From: Criibacterium bergeronii | GTDB taxonomy: Bacteria > Bacillota > Clostridia > Peptostreptococcales > Filifactoraceae | Assembly (NCBI RefSeq): GCF_001693775.2 | Contig: NZ_MBEW02000007.1 | Coordinates: 46,921 to 110,920 of the forward strand | Reading direction: 5' to 3' | Length of the DNA stretch: 64,000 nt | Shown here: piece after piece, positions 23,816-32,224 of the stretch | Position numbering within the stretch: position 1 is the stretch's first letter | Layout: the number at the start of each line of letters is the position of its first letter | Notes under the pieces: model-generated | Databases searched by the model: none | Told to the model about the DNA's origin: nothing | What the model saw: the letters and a program-made list of their open reading frames with translations, nothing else | Program-made: the position numbers and the translations under genes

Positions 23816-23833
23816 AACTGGTAATTACCTGTT
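23816..23833. promoter_or_regulatory. Candidate GntR operator 2
   Basis: AACTGG-TAATTA-CCTGTT, with the perfect inner palindrome GGTAATTACC, in the agaS promoter region. It is the best dyad of the three. Confidence 0.5.
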
Positions 23834-23925
23834 AATAAATATTAACTCAATTTTTAAAAAAAGTAAAGTGCCTAATGATAATTTTTATTATAAAAAAGCT
23901 AAATATTTCAATTTTTATTCAAAAT

Positions 23926-23957
23926 AAAAAACCTTAACTTTTTTAGCTAAGGTTTTT
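23926..23957 (-). terminator. Terminator of the PTS operon
   Basis: AAAAAACCTTA (23926-23936) pairs with TAAGGTTTTT (23948-23957). On the minus strand the hairpin ends in TTTTTT and lies right after the IIA stop codon, separating the PTS operon from the catabolic operon. Confidence 0.85.
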
Positions 23958-23965
23958 ATAATACA

Positions 23966-24394
23966 TTATATTCCGTCTGTCTCTTCTTGTTTATTTTCTG
24001 CCGGCTTTTGATAGAATGTTATTCCGTTTTGTCCGTCATCAATAATACTTTTTACATCTGCGTCCATATCTTCAGTGTCTTCTTTTATAAGAGCAGAATA
24101 AACCAGTGGGAAGTTCATGCCTGTAAGCACTCTTACAAATTTATTCGCTCCAAAATTTAGCACACTTCTTGAAAATGGAGTGCCACCAAGTAAATCAGTT
24201 ATAAAAATTATTTTTTCATATTTTTTAGATAATTCATCGTAAGTAGCTTTTAGATTTTTATCTAAATCTTCATAGCTTTGGGATTCAAGATAATCTACCA
24301 CCCTTATGTTATCCATTTCCCCTATTACTAATTTTAAGCCACTGTATACACCCTTAGAGTATTCGCTGTGAGCTGTTAGAATTACACCATACAT
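23966..24394 (-). CDS. agaF: PTS EIIA component, mannose/N-acetylgalactosamine family
   Basis: A 142-residue protein with the EIIA-Man fold signature. The N-terminal V-I-L-T-A-H-S-E-Y-S-K-G contains the phosphorylation site His9, followed by F-I-T-D-L-L-G-G-T-P-F and V-L-T-G-M-N-F-P, all hallmark motifs of mannose-family IIA. It accepts phosphate from HPr and passes it to IIB. The acidic C-terminal tail has no counterpart in the core domain. It is the last gene of the operon IIB-IIC-IID-IIA. The symbol is a best guess from the GalNAc-type enzymes next door. Confidence 0.92.
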   Translation of the reverse strand: MYGVILTAHSEYSKGVYSGLKLVIGEMDNIRVVDYLESQSYEDLDKNLKATYDELSKKYEKIIFITDLLGGTPFSRSVLNFGANKFVRVLTGMNFPLVYSALIKEDTEDMDADVKSIIDDGQNGITFYQKPAENKQEETDGI

Positions 24395-24463
24395 AATATA
24401 ATCCTTTCTTTTTTAAAAAATACAAACTCTGCAAAAAGGCAAAGTTTGTATTTTAATTTTTTA

Positions 24464-25495
24464 TTAGAATATTCCTAATTTTCCACCAATTATACCAAGT
24501 ATCAATAATAATGCTATACAAGAAATAGGTGTCATCTTTTTCTTAGTCATTAGTAAATATAAGCCTAGAGTAAGAAGAAGTGGGATTAAGTGAGGTACTA
24601 TACCATCTAATATATTTTGAATGTTTATAGTTACTGGAGTTTCAGTATATTTATTGTATGTTACTTTAGAGTAACCATTTCCTAAATCTTCTACAGCAGA
24701 AGTAGAGTCTATAGGAGTTTTTTCACCTTTATCATTCAAAACCACTTTATCATTTTCATCAAACTTGTATAAATCTTTATCAAATTTTTCTACATCTTCA
24801 TTTGCCACTACTGCCTCATACTTTGTAGGAGTAAATGTAGTACCGTTTGGTATTTGAGTTTTAATTGTAGTCCCACCATAAAGTGCTGTTAAAGAACCAA
24901 CAACAATTACACCAAGTATAGATGCTGCTCTTGTAAACTCTTTTGCATTTTGAGTAAGAAGAGATATAGCATTTGTACCCATCTTGTAAGACCAGTTCAT
25001 CAGCCAGTATCTTATAGCAAACTGAGCAACGTTGAATATTAACAAGAACAAGAATGGTGCAGCAATATTTCCCTGCAATGCCATATTTGATGTTATACCA
25101 GCTGTAATTGGTACTAGTGTGAACCAAAATAGTGCATCACCTATACCGCCAAGAGGTCCCATTGCTGCTACTCTGACAGCACGAATTGTTTGAATATCTG
25201 CCTTATTTTGCTCTAGTGATAAAACTATACCCATAACAAAGGTTACTAAGAATGGGTGTGTATTAAAAAACTCAAGGTTGTGTGCCATGGAGGCAGCCAT
25301 ATCATTTTTATTGTCTCCATGGATTTTCTTTAGTCCAGGTAAAATGCCGTATAGCCAACCAGCAGCCTGCATTCTTTCATAGTTAAAAGATGCCTGTAAG
25401 AACAAAGAACGCCAAACCATCTGATTTAATGTCTTTTGGTCTAATTGTGGAGCTGGAGTAAGATTTTCGTATTGGGAAGGAATATTATATGCCAT
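24464..25495 (-). CDS. agaE: PTS EIID component, mannose/N-acetylgalactosamine family
   Basis: The frame opens at 25531, but the strong AGGAGGTG site (25502-25509, minus) points to the ATG at 25495, giving 343 residues beginning M-A-Y-N-I-P-S-Q. It has the IID motifs W-R-S-L-F-L-Q-A-S-F-N-Y-E-R-M-Q, M-G-P-L-G-G-I-G-D-A-L-F-W, and a hydrophobic C-terminus. The segment of about 70 residues before the last membrane region (rich in D, K and T) is an insertion longer than in many IID proteins, probably an exposed loop. It pairs with IIC to form the membrane channel. It overlaps IIC by 11 bases. Confidence 0.92.
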   Translation of the reverse strand: MAYNIPSQYENLTPAPQLDQKTLNQMVWRSLFLQASFNYERMQAAGWLYGILPGLKKIHGDNKNDMAASMAHNLEFFNTHPFLVTFVMGIVLSLEQNKADIQTIRAVRVAAMGPLGGIGDALFWFTLVPITAGITSNMALQGNIAAPFLFLLIFNVAQFAIRYWLMNWSYKMGTNAISLLTQNAKEFTRAASILGVIVVGSLTALYGGTTIKTQIPNGTTFTPTKYEAVVANEDVEKFDKDLYKFDENDKVVLNDKGEKTPIDSTSAVEDLGNGYSKVTYNKYTETPVTINIQNILDGIVPHLIPLLLTLGLYLLMTKKKMTPISCIALLLILGIIGGKLGIF

Positions 25496-26294
25496 CTTCT
25501 TCACCTCCTGATATATTTGTGTTGCCCACATTATTTTTTAATTTAACCTGCATCTGATAGTCATAGATAGCTACGGCAAATCCAATTACTGCTATTAGTA
25601 ATATTGCAGAACCACTTAAAGCAGGTATAGCTCCAAATAAGTTAGCTATAGCAAAACCTGCAAAATAAAATGGCCACAATTCCCTTGATACCATAACCTT
25701 TAATAGGATAGCAAAACCTACAAACCTCATCATACCGCCGGCTGCGGACATACCGTCCATGAACCATTTTGGTATTCTTTTTGACAATTCTTCTCCATAG
25801 GTTGCACCTGCAAAGAAGAATATTAGAACAATTACACCAAATATTGCACCAAGTGCTGCCATAGCTAAGTAGTTAATACGTTCTATGGCTTTAGGGTCTG
25901 CATTTTCTGCTGCCTTATCAGCAACAGACATTACAGGTGCCATTGCTGTAAATATCAATGTAACTGCATATTGTCCAAGTAAAGCAAATGGAACTGCTGC
26001 CGCTACTGCTGCTGCCGGTTCAAACCCTGCCGCTATAGCAAATACAGCTGCCATTATACCACCGATAACCGCATTTGGTGGCTGAGCACCTCCTACCGGC
26101 ATATTACCAATGGTCATCAATTGGTAAGTAGCACCAACAATCAGACCGGTTTGCACATCTCCAAGTATAGCTCCTATAACAGGCCCCATAACTATTGGTT
26201 GATACAATGATTCCAAAAAGCTGAATTGGTCTATAGCTGCTATAAATGTTACTGCAAATACTAAGAAAATCTGAATAGCACTATATTGGTCCAT
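25485..26294 (-). CDS. agaW: PTS EIIC component, mannose/N-acetylgalactosamine family
   Basis: A 269-residue integral membrane protein with seven or more hydrophobic segments. It shows the IIC-Man motifs Q-P-I-V-M-G-P-V-I-G-A-I-L-G-D, V-G-A-T-Y-Q-L-M-T-I-G and G-A-Q-P-P-N-A-V-I-G-G. IIC and IID together transport and the sugar is phosphorylated by IIB. An alternating G/A-rich stretch near residue 90-100 is normal for this family. A strong AAGGAGGT site precedes the ATG. Substrate specificity (GalNAc or GalN rather than mannose) is inferred from the linked NagA, AgaS, LacC and LacD genes. Confidence 0.92.
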   Translation of the reverse strand: MDQYSAIQIFLVFAVTFIAAIDQFSFLESLYQPIVMGPVIGAILGDVQTGLIVGATYQLMTIGNMPVGGAQPPNAVIGGIMAAVFAIAAGFEPAAAVAAAVPFALLGQYAVTLIFTAMAPVMSVADKAAENADPKAIERINYLAMAALGAIFGVIVLIFFFAGATYGEELSKRIPKWFMDGMSAAGGMMRFVGFAILLKVMVSRELWPFYFAGFAIANLFGAIPALSGSAILLIAVIGFAVAIYDYQMQVKLKNNVGNTNISGGEEDGI

Positions 26295-26444
26295 AAATTA
26301 CCTCCTTCTTAAATAAATTATACTTATTTAATATATATAACTTCGCAATAAAATTAATAATAAAATATAATAATTATAGTAAAAAAAGCTTTATAATAGC
26401 AATAATTATATATGAATTATTTTTTTGCGAAAGTTATAAACAAT

Positions 26445-26921
26445 TTAACTAAAAAGTTTTTCTATATCTTCTGTGCCTTCTGAAGGAACTCTTCTTATTT
26501 CAAGCTCAACGCCTAACTCTGTAAGCTTTTTAAATGCGGCTACATCTGAGTCATCTACAGCGATAACCTTTGCAACCTGTCTTTTTCCCTCTGCCATGTG
26601 CATATTTCCGATATTTACTTTTTTGATAGGCACTCCGCCTTCAACTAATCTTAGTACATCTTGAGGTGTTTCACAAACTATAAATATAAGTTGTCTATCA
26701 GCAGCTTTGCCTATAACATCTATAGTCTTTTGTATAGAAAAATATCTTGTAGCGACACCGTTTGGAGCAGCCATGTCCATTAGACCTTGACGCATTTTGT
26801 TAGTAGATACTTCATCATTGGCAACTAGGATTAAATTAGCTCCAAGCACGTTAGTCCATTGAGTTGCAACCTGTCCATGTAATAATCTGTTATCAATTCT
26901 TGTTAATAAAATATTTGGCAT
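26445..26921 (-). CDS. agaV: PTS EIIB component, mannose/N-acetylgalactosamine family
   Basis: A 158-residue protein with N-terminal L-L-T-R-I-D-N-R-L-L-H-G-Q-V; His15 is the phosphorylation site of mannose-family IIB. Downstream motifs are L-I-L-V-A-N-D-E-V, M-D-M-A-A-P and V-N-I-G-N-M-H-M-A-E-G. It takes phosphate from IIA and phosphorylates the incoming sugar at C6. It is the promoter-proximal gene of the PTS operon; 150 AT-rich bases separate it from IIC, with no gene seen. A third candidate operator lies upstream at 27078. Confidence 0.93.
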   Translation of the reverse strand: MPNILLTRIDNRLLHGQVATQWTNVLGANLILVANDEVSTNKMRQGLMDMAAPNGVATRYFSIQKTIDVIGKAADRQLIFIVCETPQDVLRLVEGGVPIKKVNIGNMHMAEGKRQVAKVIAVDDSDVAAFKKLTELGVELEIRRVPSEGTEDIEKLFS

Positions 26922-27077
26922 GATTTTTCTCCTTAAAATATTTCATTTATATTTAAAATATAGTAATTTTGTAAACGTATTCAATTTAAGTTCATTATAT
27001 TTTAAAATAAAATTTTTTTCAATAATCTTTTTCTGCTGATTTATTGGATTTTCAACTGGTTCTTTTACATTTTGTCC

Positions 27078-27095
27078 TTGTGGTCATTACCAATA
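27078..27095. promoter_or_regulatory. Candidate GntR operator 3 (PTS operon)
   Basis: TTGTGG-TCATTA-CCAATA, containing TGGTCATTACCA, about 157 bases upstream of the IIB start. It matches the TGG-N6-CC pattern of the two agaS sites, suggesting joint control of uptake and catabolism. The rest of 26922-27174 is AT-rich without other recognisable elements. Confidence 0.45.
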
Positions 27096-27174
27096 TATTG
27101 AATTAGTAATGTTTAATCCTTGGTAAATTTTTTTTAAATTAAACTGGTATTTTTTTGCGAATAATAAAAAATTT

Positions 27175-27456
27175 TTAATCCATTATCTTAGTTACTACAT
27201 ATCTACTTATAGTGATTATATTATCCTTTGATACCATCACCTCTAATGTATCTTTATTAACCTTGGTGACATTTCCATAGATGCCCCCGCAAAATTCAAT
27301 TCTTTTACCGGGTTTTAAATTTCTATGTAAATCCTCATAGTATTTTTTCCTTTTGCCTATATTTTTGTAATTCAATAAATAATAAATTACAGCAAATACA
27401 ATTAGAAACATTGCTAATACTAGAGATGTATTTACAATACTTGATAATGTAAACAT
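27175..27456 (-). CDS. YajC-like small membrane protein
   Basis: A 93-residue protein. The upstream GTG overlaps the AAAGGAG ribosome-binding site, so the ATG at 27456 (M-F-T-L-S-S) is the likely start. A single membrane helix (about 7-29) is followed by a basic K-R-K-K-Y-Y-E-D-L segment and a small beta domain with L-K-P-G-K-R-I-E-F-C-G-G-I-Y-G-N-V, which matches the YajC core L-x-x-G-D-x-V-x-x-x-G-G-I-x-G. YajC associates with SecDF in protein export. Here it stands alone, away from secD/secF, so the link to export is family knowledge only. Confidence 0.7.
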   Translation of the reverse strand: MFTLSSIVNTSLVLAMFLIVFAVIYYLLNYKNIGKRKKYYEDLHRNLKPGKRIEFCGGIYGNVTKVNKDTLEVMVSKDNIITISRYVVTKIMD

Positions 27457-27575
27457 TAACACTCCTTTCACTTCACTTTTATTAAAATATATAATGTGCT
27501 ACCTATTTGATTAATTTACCCAAATATTTTATAATATAAAACGTTAATACTTTATTAAAACATTTTGGAAAAATT

Positions 27576-28565
27576 ATGAATATTAAAAAACTTGTAGCTA
27601 AATTAGATAATAAATACAGTTATGAAGATGTTATGTATATAAAAGAGTTTTTGAGTGCACTAGACTCCGCAGGTAAAAGTGAAAACACTGTTTCAGCATA
27701 TTTTAGAGATTTAAAAGTGTTCTTCGACTTTAAATTTGACGAGCCTTATCTTAAAAATTTAAAATTAAACGAACTAGCACCCATTAATATCAATATGTAC
27801 TACAGCTATTTAATTTCTGAGAAAAATAACAGCTCACTTTCTATCACTAGAAAAAAATATGTGCTTAAATTATTTTTTGAGTTTTTAGTAGAGCAAAAAA
27901 TACTAAAGGACAGCCCTATCCCTAAGGAGAGTGTAATAAAATCCGCAAATAAAATTAAATCTAAAAATCCCACTTATCTTGAGATAGATGAAATAAGAAA
28001 GTTAAATAGCATTATTATTTCACACTATGAAGACGAATTTGTAAAAGCTAGAAATTTTTTTATAATAAATTTATTTTTGCACACTGGACTGCGAATATCA
28101 GAATTACTTTCGCTGGACATAAAAGATATGGAGCTAAGCAGTAAAAGGCATTATTTATCAGTCATCGGCAAAGGTGACAAGGAGAGGATAATCCCAATTG
28201 ATATAATTGCTTTATCTGAGGAGCTTAGCAATGAACAGAATTTAATACAAAATTACTTTGATTTTAGAAATACTATGAAATCAGACGACAATGCTCTATT
28301 TATTTCAAATAGAGGAAAAAGGCTAACTCCTAGGTATATTCAGCAAGAATTAAAACATTTAACCGCACTTGCTGGCATTGACAAAAAAATTACACCTCAC
28401 AAGCTAAGGCATACTTTTGCTACCTTTTTTTTGAGAAATGGTGCAAATATAAGGCTGGTGCAAGAGGTCTTGGGGCACGCATCTATTTCTACCACACAAA
28501 TTTACACGCATACTGATAAGCAAGATTTGATGAAAGCTATGAAAGAAAGTAATATTAAATATTAA
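27576..28565 (+). CDS. XerC/XerD-like tyrosine recombinase
   Basis: A 329-residue site-specific recombinase. The N-terminal SAM-like domain (about 15-110) has S-E-N-T-V-S-A-Y-F-R-D-L. The catalytic domain contains the full set Arg173 (H-T-G-L-R-I-S-E-L), Lys199 (G-K-G-D-K), His275 and Arg278 (H-K-L-R-H-T-F-A-T), His301 (L-G-H-A-S) and nucleophile Tyr310 (Q-I-Y-T-H). The length is slightly above the ~300 usual for XerC/D. It lies ten kilobases from the prophage, in reverse context and with housekeeping neighbours, so it is more likely a chromosomal Xer (dimer resolution) than the phage integrase. A bidirectional terminator follows. Confidence 0.93.
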   Translation: MNIKKLVAKLDNKYSYEDVMYIKEFLSALDSAGKSENTVSAYFRDLKVFFDFKFDEPYLKNLKLNELAPININMYYSYLISEKNNSSLSITRKKYVLKLFFEFLVEQKILKDSPIPKESVIKSANKIKSKNPTYLEIDEIRKLNSIIISHYEDEFVKARNFFIINLFLHTGLRISELLSLDIKDMELSSKRHYLSVIGKGDKERIIPIDIIALSEELSNEQNLIQNYFDFRNTMKSDDNALFISNRGKRLTPRYIQQELKHLTALAGIDKKITPHKLRHTFATFFLRNGANIRLVQEVLGHASISTTQIYTHTDKQDLMKAMKESNIKY

Positions 28566-28570
28566 AACAA

Positions 28571-28617
28571 AAATATCCAAGGAATATAAAAAATTTTTTT
28601 ATAACTTGGATATTTTT
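28571..28617. terminator. Bidirectional terminator between xer and phosphohexomutase genes
   Basis: AAATATCCAAG (28571-28581) pairs with CTTGGATATTT (28605-28615), with T-runs on both strands; it serves the two converging genes. Confidence 0.85.
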
Positions 28618-28624
28618 TATTAAT

Positions 28625-30358
28625 TTATTTTACAGTATCAAGCAGAGCTAATACAGTTTTTTCAATTGTATTTAACAGCTTTTTTGCTTTTTCCATGCTG
28701 TCTGATTTAGTGTAGATATACAATTTTATTTTTGGCTCTGTGCCTGATGGTCTTAGGGTAAACCATGAACCGTCTTGGTATTTAAATTTTATTGCATTTG
28801 TTTTTTCTATATCTATTTTAGAGGTTTGATTTTTTTCTAAATCTGTTTTTTCGCATTTATCATAGTCAGTGATTTCTACAAGTTTAGAATTTCCAATTGT
28901 CTTTGGATAGATATTTCTTATTTCATCCATCATTCTGCCAATTCTTTCTTTGCCTGTGATGCCCTCTTGTACTATGGATACTGTATTTTCTGCGTAGTAA
29001 CCATATTTTTCAAATAATTCATTTAATACATCAATTAGAGTTTTTCCTTGTTTTTTATAATATGCAGCCATTTCAGCCATCAGCATTGCTGATGATACTG
29101 CGTCCTTATCTCTTACAAATGCACCTGCGTTGTAGCCGATTGACTCTTCATAGCCAAATACATAGGTTTTTTCGCCGGTTTTTTCCCATATATTTGGCAA
29201 TTCAGATATGTTTTTAAATCCTGTCAATACGTCAAAGGTTTCTACACCAAATGCAATAGCAATAGCTTGTCCCATTTCACCTGTAACTATAGATTTTACT
29301 ATAGCAGCGTTTTTAGGTAGCTTATTTTTATCCTTCAATGAATTTAAAATATAGTTTATTAACAATACACCTGTTTGGTTTCCATTTAATGCTATAATTT
29401 TGCCTTCATGTACCACTTCTACAGCTAGTCTATCAGAGTCCGGGTCTGTTGCTATTAATAAATCAGCTTTTACTTCTTTTGCTAAATTTTCGCAATATTC
29501 AAATGCCTTTAAATTTTCCGGATTAGGATATTCAATAGTCGGGAATGTGCCATCAGGGTTTTCTTGTTCTTTTACTACATGAACATTATTAAAGCCCTTT
29601 TGCTTTAATATAGTTCTAACAGCAATATTTCCCGCACCATTAAGTGGAGTGTAAGCAATAACTATATCTTTGTCAAGTTCGCTGTCAGCTCTCATGGATA
29701 ATGACATAACTTGGTTGTAATATGCCTCATCAACTTCTTTACCTACATAAATAAGCAAGCCTTTATCAATTGCTTCTTGCTTGTCAATTAATTTTTCAGA
29801 GTCAAATATATCTCTTTTTTCAATTTTTTCTAGCACCATATTTGCGATATTGTCTTTAATCTGAGAGCCTTCTTGCCAATAAACCTTATATCCGTTGTAT
29901 TCTTTTGGGTTATGGCTGGCTGTAACATTTATACCTGATGCACAATTGAAATATCTAACTGCAAAAGAAAGCTCCGGTGTCGGTCTTAGTGTTTCAAATA
30001 TATATACCTTTATCCCATGAGTAGCCATGACTAATGCTGCTATTTCAGAAAATTCTTTGGAATTAAGTCTTGAGTCGTAGGCTATAGCTACTCCACGTTT
30101 TACATAGTCTGCTCCGTGAGTTTCTATCACTTCGGCTAAGGCATGAGTAGCTCTTGCTATTACATAAGAGTTCATCCTATTTGTGCCTGCTCCCATTTTG
30201 CCTCTAAGTCCTGCTGTACCAAAGGATAAATCTTGATAAAATCTGTCTTGTATATCTTTTTCATCACCTTTTATTAATTCTAATTCGGCTTTCATTTTTG
30301 GGTCAAGGTTTTCATTTTCCATCCATTTTTTATATTCGCTCATGTAATCTTTCATCAA
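28625..30358 (-). CDS. Phosphoglucomutase / phosphomannomutase family enzyme
   Basis: A 577-residue alpha-D-phosphohexomutase of the long Gram-positive type (PgcA-like). Motifs in order: F-G-T-A-G-L-R-G-K-M-G near residue 47; the phosphoserine loop T-A-S-H-N-P-K-E-Y-N-G-Y-K near 145; the metal-binding D-P-D-S-D-R near 305; the sugar-binding G-Y-E-E-S-I-G-Y near 400; and the phosphate-binding R-P-S-G-T-E-P-K-I-K near 540. It interconverts glucose-1-phosphate and glucose-6-phosphate or other hexose phosphates, supplying cell-envelope and glycogen precursors. It is transcribed alone. Confidence 0.94.
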   Translation of the reverse strand: MMKDYMSEYKKWMENENLDPKMKAELELIKGDEKDIQDRFYQDLSFGTAGLRGKMGAGTNRMNSYVIARATHALAEVIETHGADYVKRGVAIAYDSRLNSKEFSEIAALVMATHGIKVYIFETLRPTPELSFAVRYFNCASGINVTASHNPKEYNGYKVYWQEGSQIKDNIANMVLEKIEKRDIFDSEKLIDKQEAIDKGLLIYVGKEVDEAYYNQVMSLSMRADSELDKDIVIAYTPLNGAGNIAVRTILKQKGFNNVHVVKEQENPDGTFPTIEYPNPENLKAFEYCENLAKEVKADLLIATDPDSDRLAVEVVHEGKIIALNGNQTGVLLINYILNSLKDKNKLPKNAAIVKSIVTGEMGQAIAIAFGVETFDVLTGFKNISELPNIWEKTGEKTYVFGYEESIGYNAGAFVRDKDAVSSAMLMAEMAAYYKKQGKTLIDVLNELFEKYGYYAENTVSIVQEGITGKERIGRMMDEIRNIYPKTIGNSKLVEITDYDKCEKTDLEKNQTSKIDIEKTNAIKFKYQDGSWFTLRPSGTEPKIKLYIYTKSDSMEKAKKLLNTIEKTVLALLDTVK

Positions 30359-30445
30359 ACAGCCTCCACATTTTTTGATTTTAATAGATGTATAATTTAA
30401 TTTCTATTATATTAAATAATAACTATTATACCATATTAATAATAA

Positions 30446-30487
30446 TTATAAAACAAGAGCATTCAATCTTAATAGACTAAATGCCCT
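30446..30487 (-). terminator. Terminator of the MoxR-VWA operon
   Basis: On the minus strand GGGCATT (30486-30480) pairs with AATGCTC (30463-30457, one wobble), followed by TTGTTTTAT. It lies just past the VWA gene stop. Confidence 0.55.
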
Positions 30488-30495
30488 TTATCGTT

Positions 30496-32217
30496 TTAAT
30501 TATGAATTAAAAGAAAATCTTTTAAAATTTTTCCAACCTCTTCACTGAACCTTTCAATATTTTTGATATATATAAAATCTGTACCATATATTAATCTAAG
30601 CACTGGCATATCCTTATCATCACCACTAAATATACCAATAATTTTTAAATTTTCATATCGTAATCTTCTCAAGGTATCAGCGGTGTCTTTTACTGCCATT
30701 TCTCCTTGGTATGGTGTTTTCATTCTTTGACCGATTTCAAAAATCACCTGCACATCATACGGCTTAGCATCAGTAAACACTATCATTATTCGATTTTGCT
30801 CATTTTTTTGCTTAGTCATTTTGCCTATTACATCTATAGCAAGTCCGTCTCTGTTACCTCCGCTACAGTAATAATCAAAGCATCTTTTGCAATCCTTGTC
30901 CTCATAGGTTTTAAGATATTTTATTATACTGTAATCCAAAAAGTTGTTAAAGCTGGTAACGGAATTTTTTATTCCTAATTCCTGCAAGGCTTTAGATACA
31001 ATATAGGCTTGTATGGATAAATCTGATTGCTTATCCAACAATGAGGCACTGGCATCTAAAACTATGTCTACTATAGGAGGCTGTATCTCATGTTTTCTTT
31101 CTTTTTTAAATATATGTCTATTGTTAAAAGCCTGCGCTTTATACACATCTCTTGCCACTAACTTACCGGCAGAGGAGGTAAATATCTCCATATCGTCTTG
31201 ATTTAATATTTGTAAAAGTATAGTTTTTAATTTTTTTATTTCATTTTCATATACAGCAACATTTTTATTGTATTGAGTGATATTTTTATTTACTTCCTCT
31301 GTTACCTGCTCATTTCTGTATTTATCGTGTATTGTCGATGGCTCTGCTTTGGTAAAAAATAGCTTATGACCTTTGTGTATACCCTTTACATATCTTTTTT
31401 CCAGCTCTTTTGTAGTCACTAGATTATATAGTGGCTCACCATAATAGTTTGCAATTTTTTCAAAATTTTTCTCTTCATTTCTCTGACTGCCTTTTTCGTT
31501 AATGGTATGAGAGTCTTTGGAAAAATTTATCTCAATTATGCTTTCATTAGGGTTAAATTCTGATGATGTATAGGTGTCAAAAAACTCAAATATTTTTTGT
31601 TTTTTATTTGTCTGATTTTCTAAAAACTTTTCTAATTCAGGTTTTTGTAGCTCTTTTTCAGTATTTAACTCTTTTTCGGTCTTAAAAAATTTGTTTAAGA
31701 TATTAACAAACTCTTTTATAAATTCTATTGTATTATCAATACCTCTAAATTTTTTAACGTCCATTATCAGTTCAACCACTCTCCTATCAAAAGTAAGTGG
31801 TAAGCCTAGTATATATGAATAATAGCAAAGCCTGATAGCATTGTAGAGCTTATCCTTTTGCTTGACATTATTTAGCTCAAGGAGTTTTTCTTTATAGTTT
31901 TTTTCTCTGATGCTGTATATATTCTTTATATACTCAATTTCAGCGTTTACACAGGTTTCCTCTATGCAGACAAAAAATAAATAAAGTATTTCCTTGTATG
32001 AATTAATAGATTTTTTTAAAGTGGTAGAAAATTCTTCTATCATAGAGTAATCAAGGGTAGCGTAGAGTGAGCCTAAGATAGCTGAGCCATACAGCAAATC
32101 ATAGTCGAAATAGTCCTCAGTAAGCAGGCTTGTATCTACATTTTTGCCATAAGCCTTTGTAATAGTCCAAACTATATTTGATACTCTATTTTTTTCGTAA
32201 TAGGTTAAATCTTTCAT
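30496..32217 (-). CDS. VWA-domain protein paired with MoxR ATPase
   Basis: A 573-residue protein. The N-terminal ~230 residues are helical. About residues 375-565 form a von Willebrand A domain with the metal-site D-A-S-A-S (in I-V-L-D-A-S-A-S-L), a central threonine region and V-F-T-D-A-K-P-Y-D. It is coded seven bases after a MoxR-family ATPase gene, the standard MoxR-VWA arrangement. Such pairs act as chaperones that insert metals or remodel protein complexes. What this one acts on is unknown: no target oxidoreductase or metalloenzyme gene is adjacent. There is no signal peptide, so it is cytosolic. Confidence 0.75.
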   Translation of the reverse strand: MKDLTYYEKNRVSNIVWTITKAYGKNVDTSLLTEDYFDYDLLYGSAILGSLYATLDYSMIEEFSTTLKKSINSYKEILYLFFVCIEETCVNAEIEYIKNIYSIREKNYKEKLLELNNVKQKDKLYNAIRLCYYSYILGLPLTFDRRVVELIMDVKKFRGIDNTIEFIKEFVNILNKFFKTEKELNTEKELQKPELEKFLENQTNKKQKIFEFFDTYTSSEFNPNESIIEINFSKDSHTINEKGSQRNEEKNFEKIANYYGEPLYNLVTTKELEKRYVKGIHKGHKLFFTKAEPSTIHDKYRNEQVTEEVNKNITQYNKNVAVYENEIKKLKTILLQILNQDDMEIFTSSAGKLVARDVYKAQAFNNRHIFKKERKHEIQPPIVDIVLDASASLLDKQSDLSIQAYIVSKALQELGIKNSVTSFNNFLDYSIIKYLKTYEDKDCKRCFDYYCSGGNRDGLAIDVIGKMTKQKNEQNRIMIVFTDAKPYDVQVIFEIGQRMKTPYQGEMAVKDTADTLRRLRYENLKIIGIFSGDDKDMPVLRLIYGTDFIYIKNIERFSEEVGKILKDFLLIHN

Positions 32218-32224
32218 TTCGCAC

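Noticed and set aside
27576..28565. The tyrosine recombinase as the prophage integrase
   Set aside because: It is ten kilobases beyond the phage/tmRNA junction, separated by a metabolic locus; the integrase should be at the left end outside the window.
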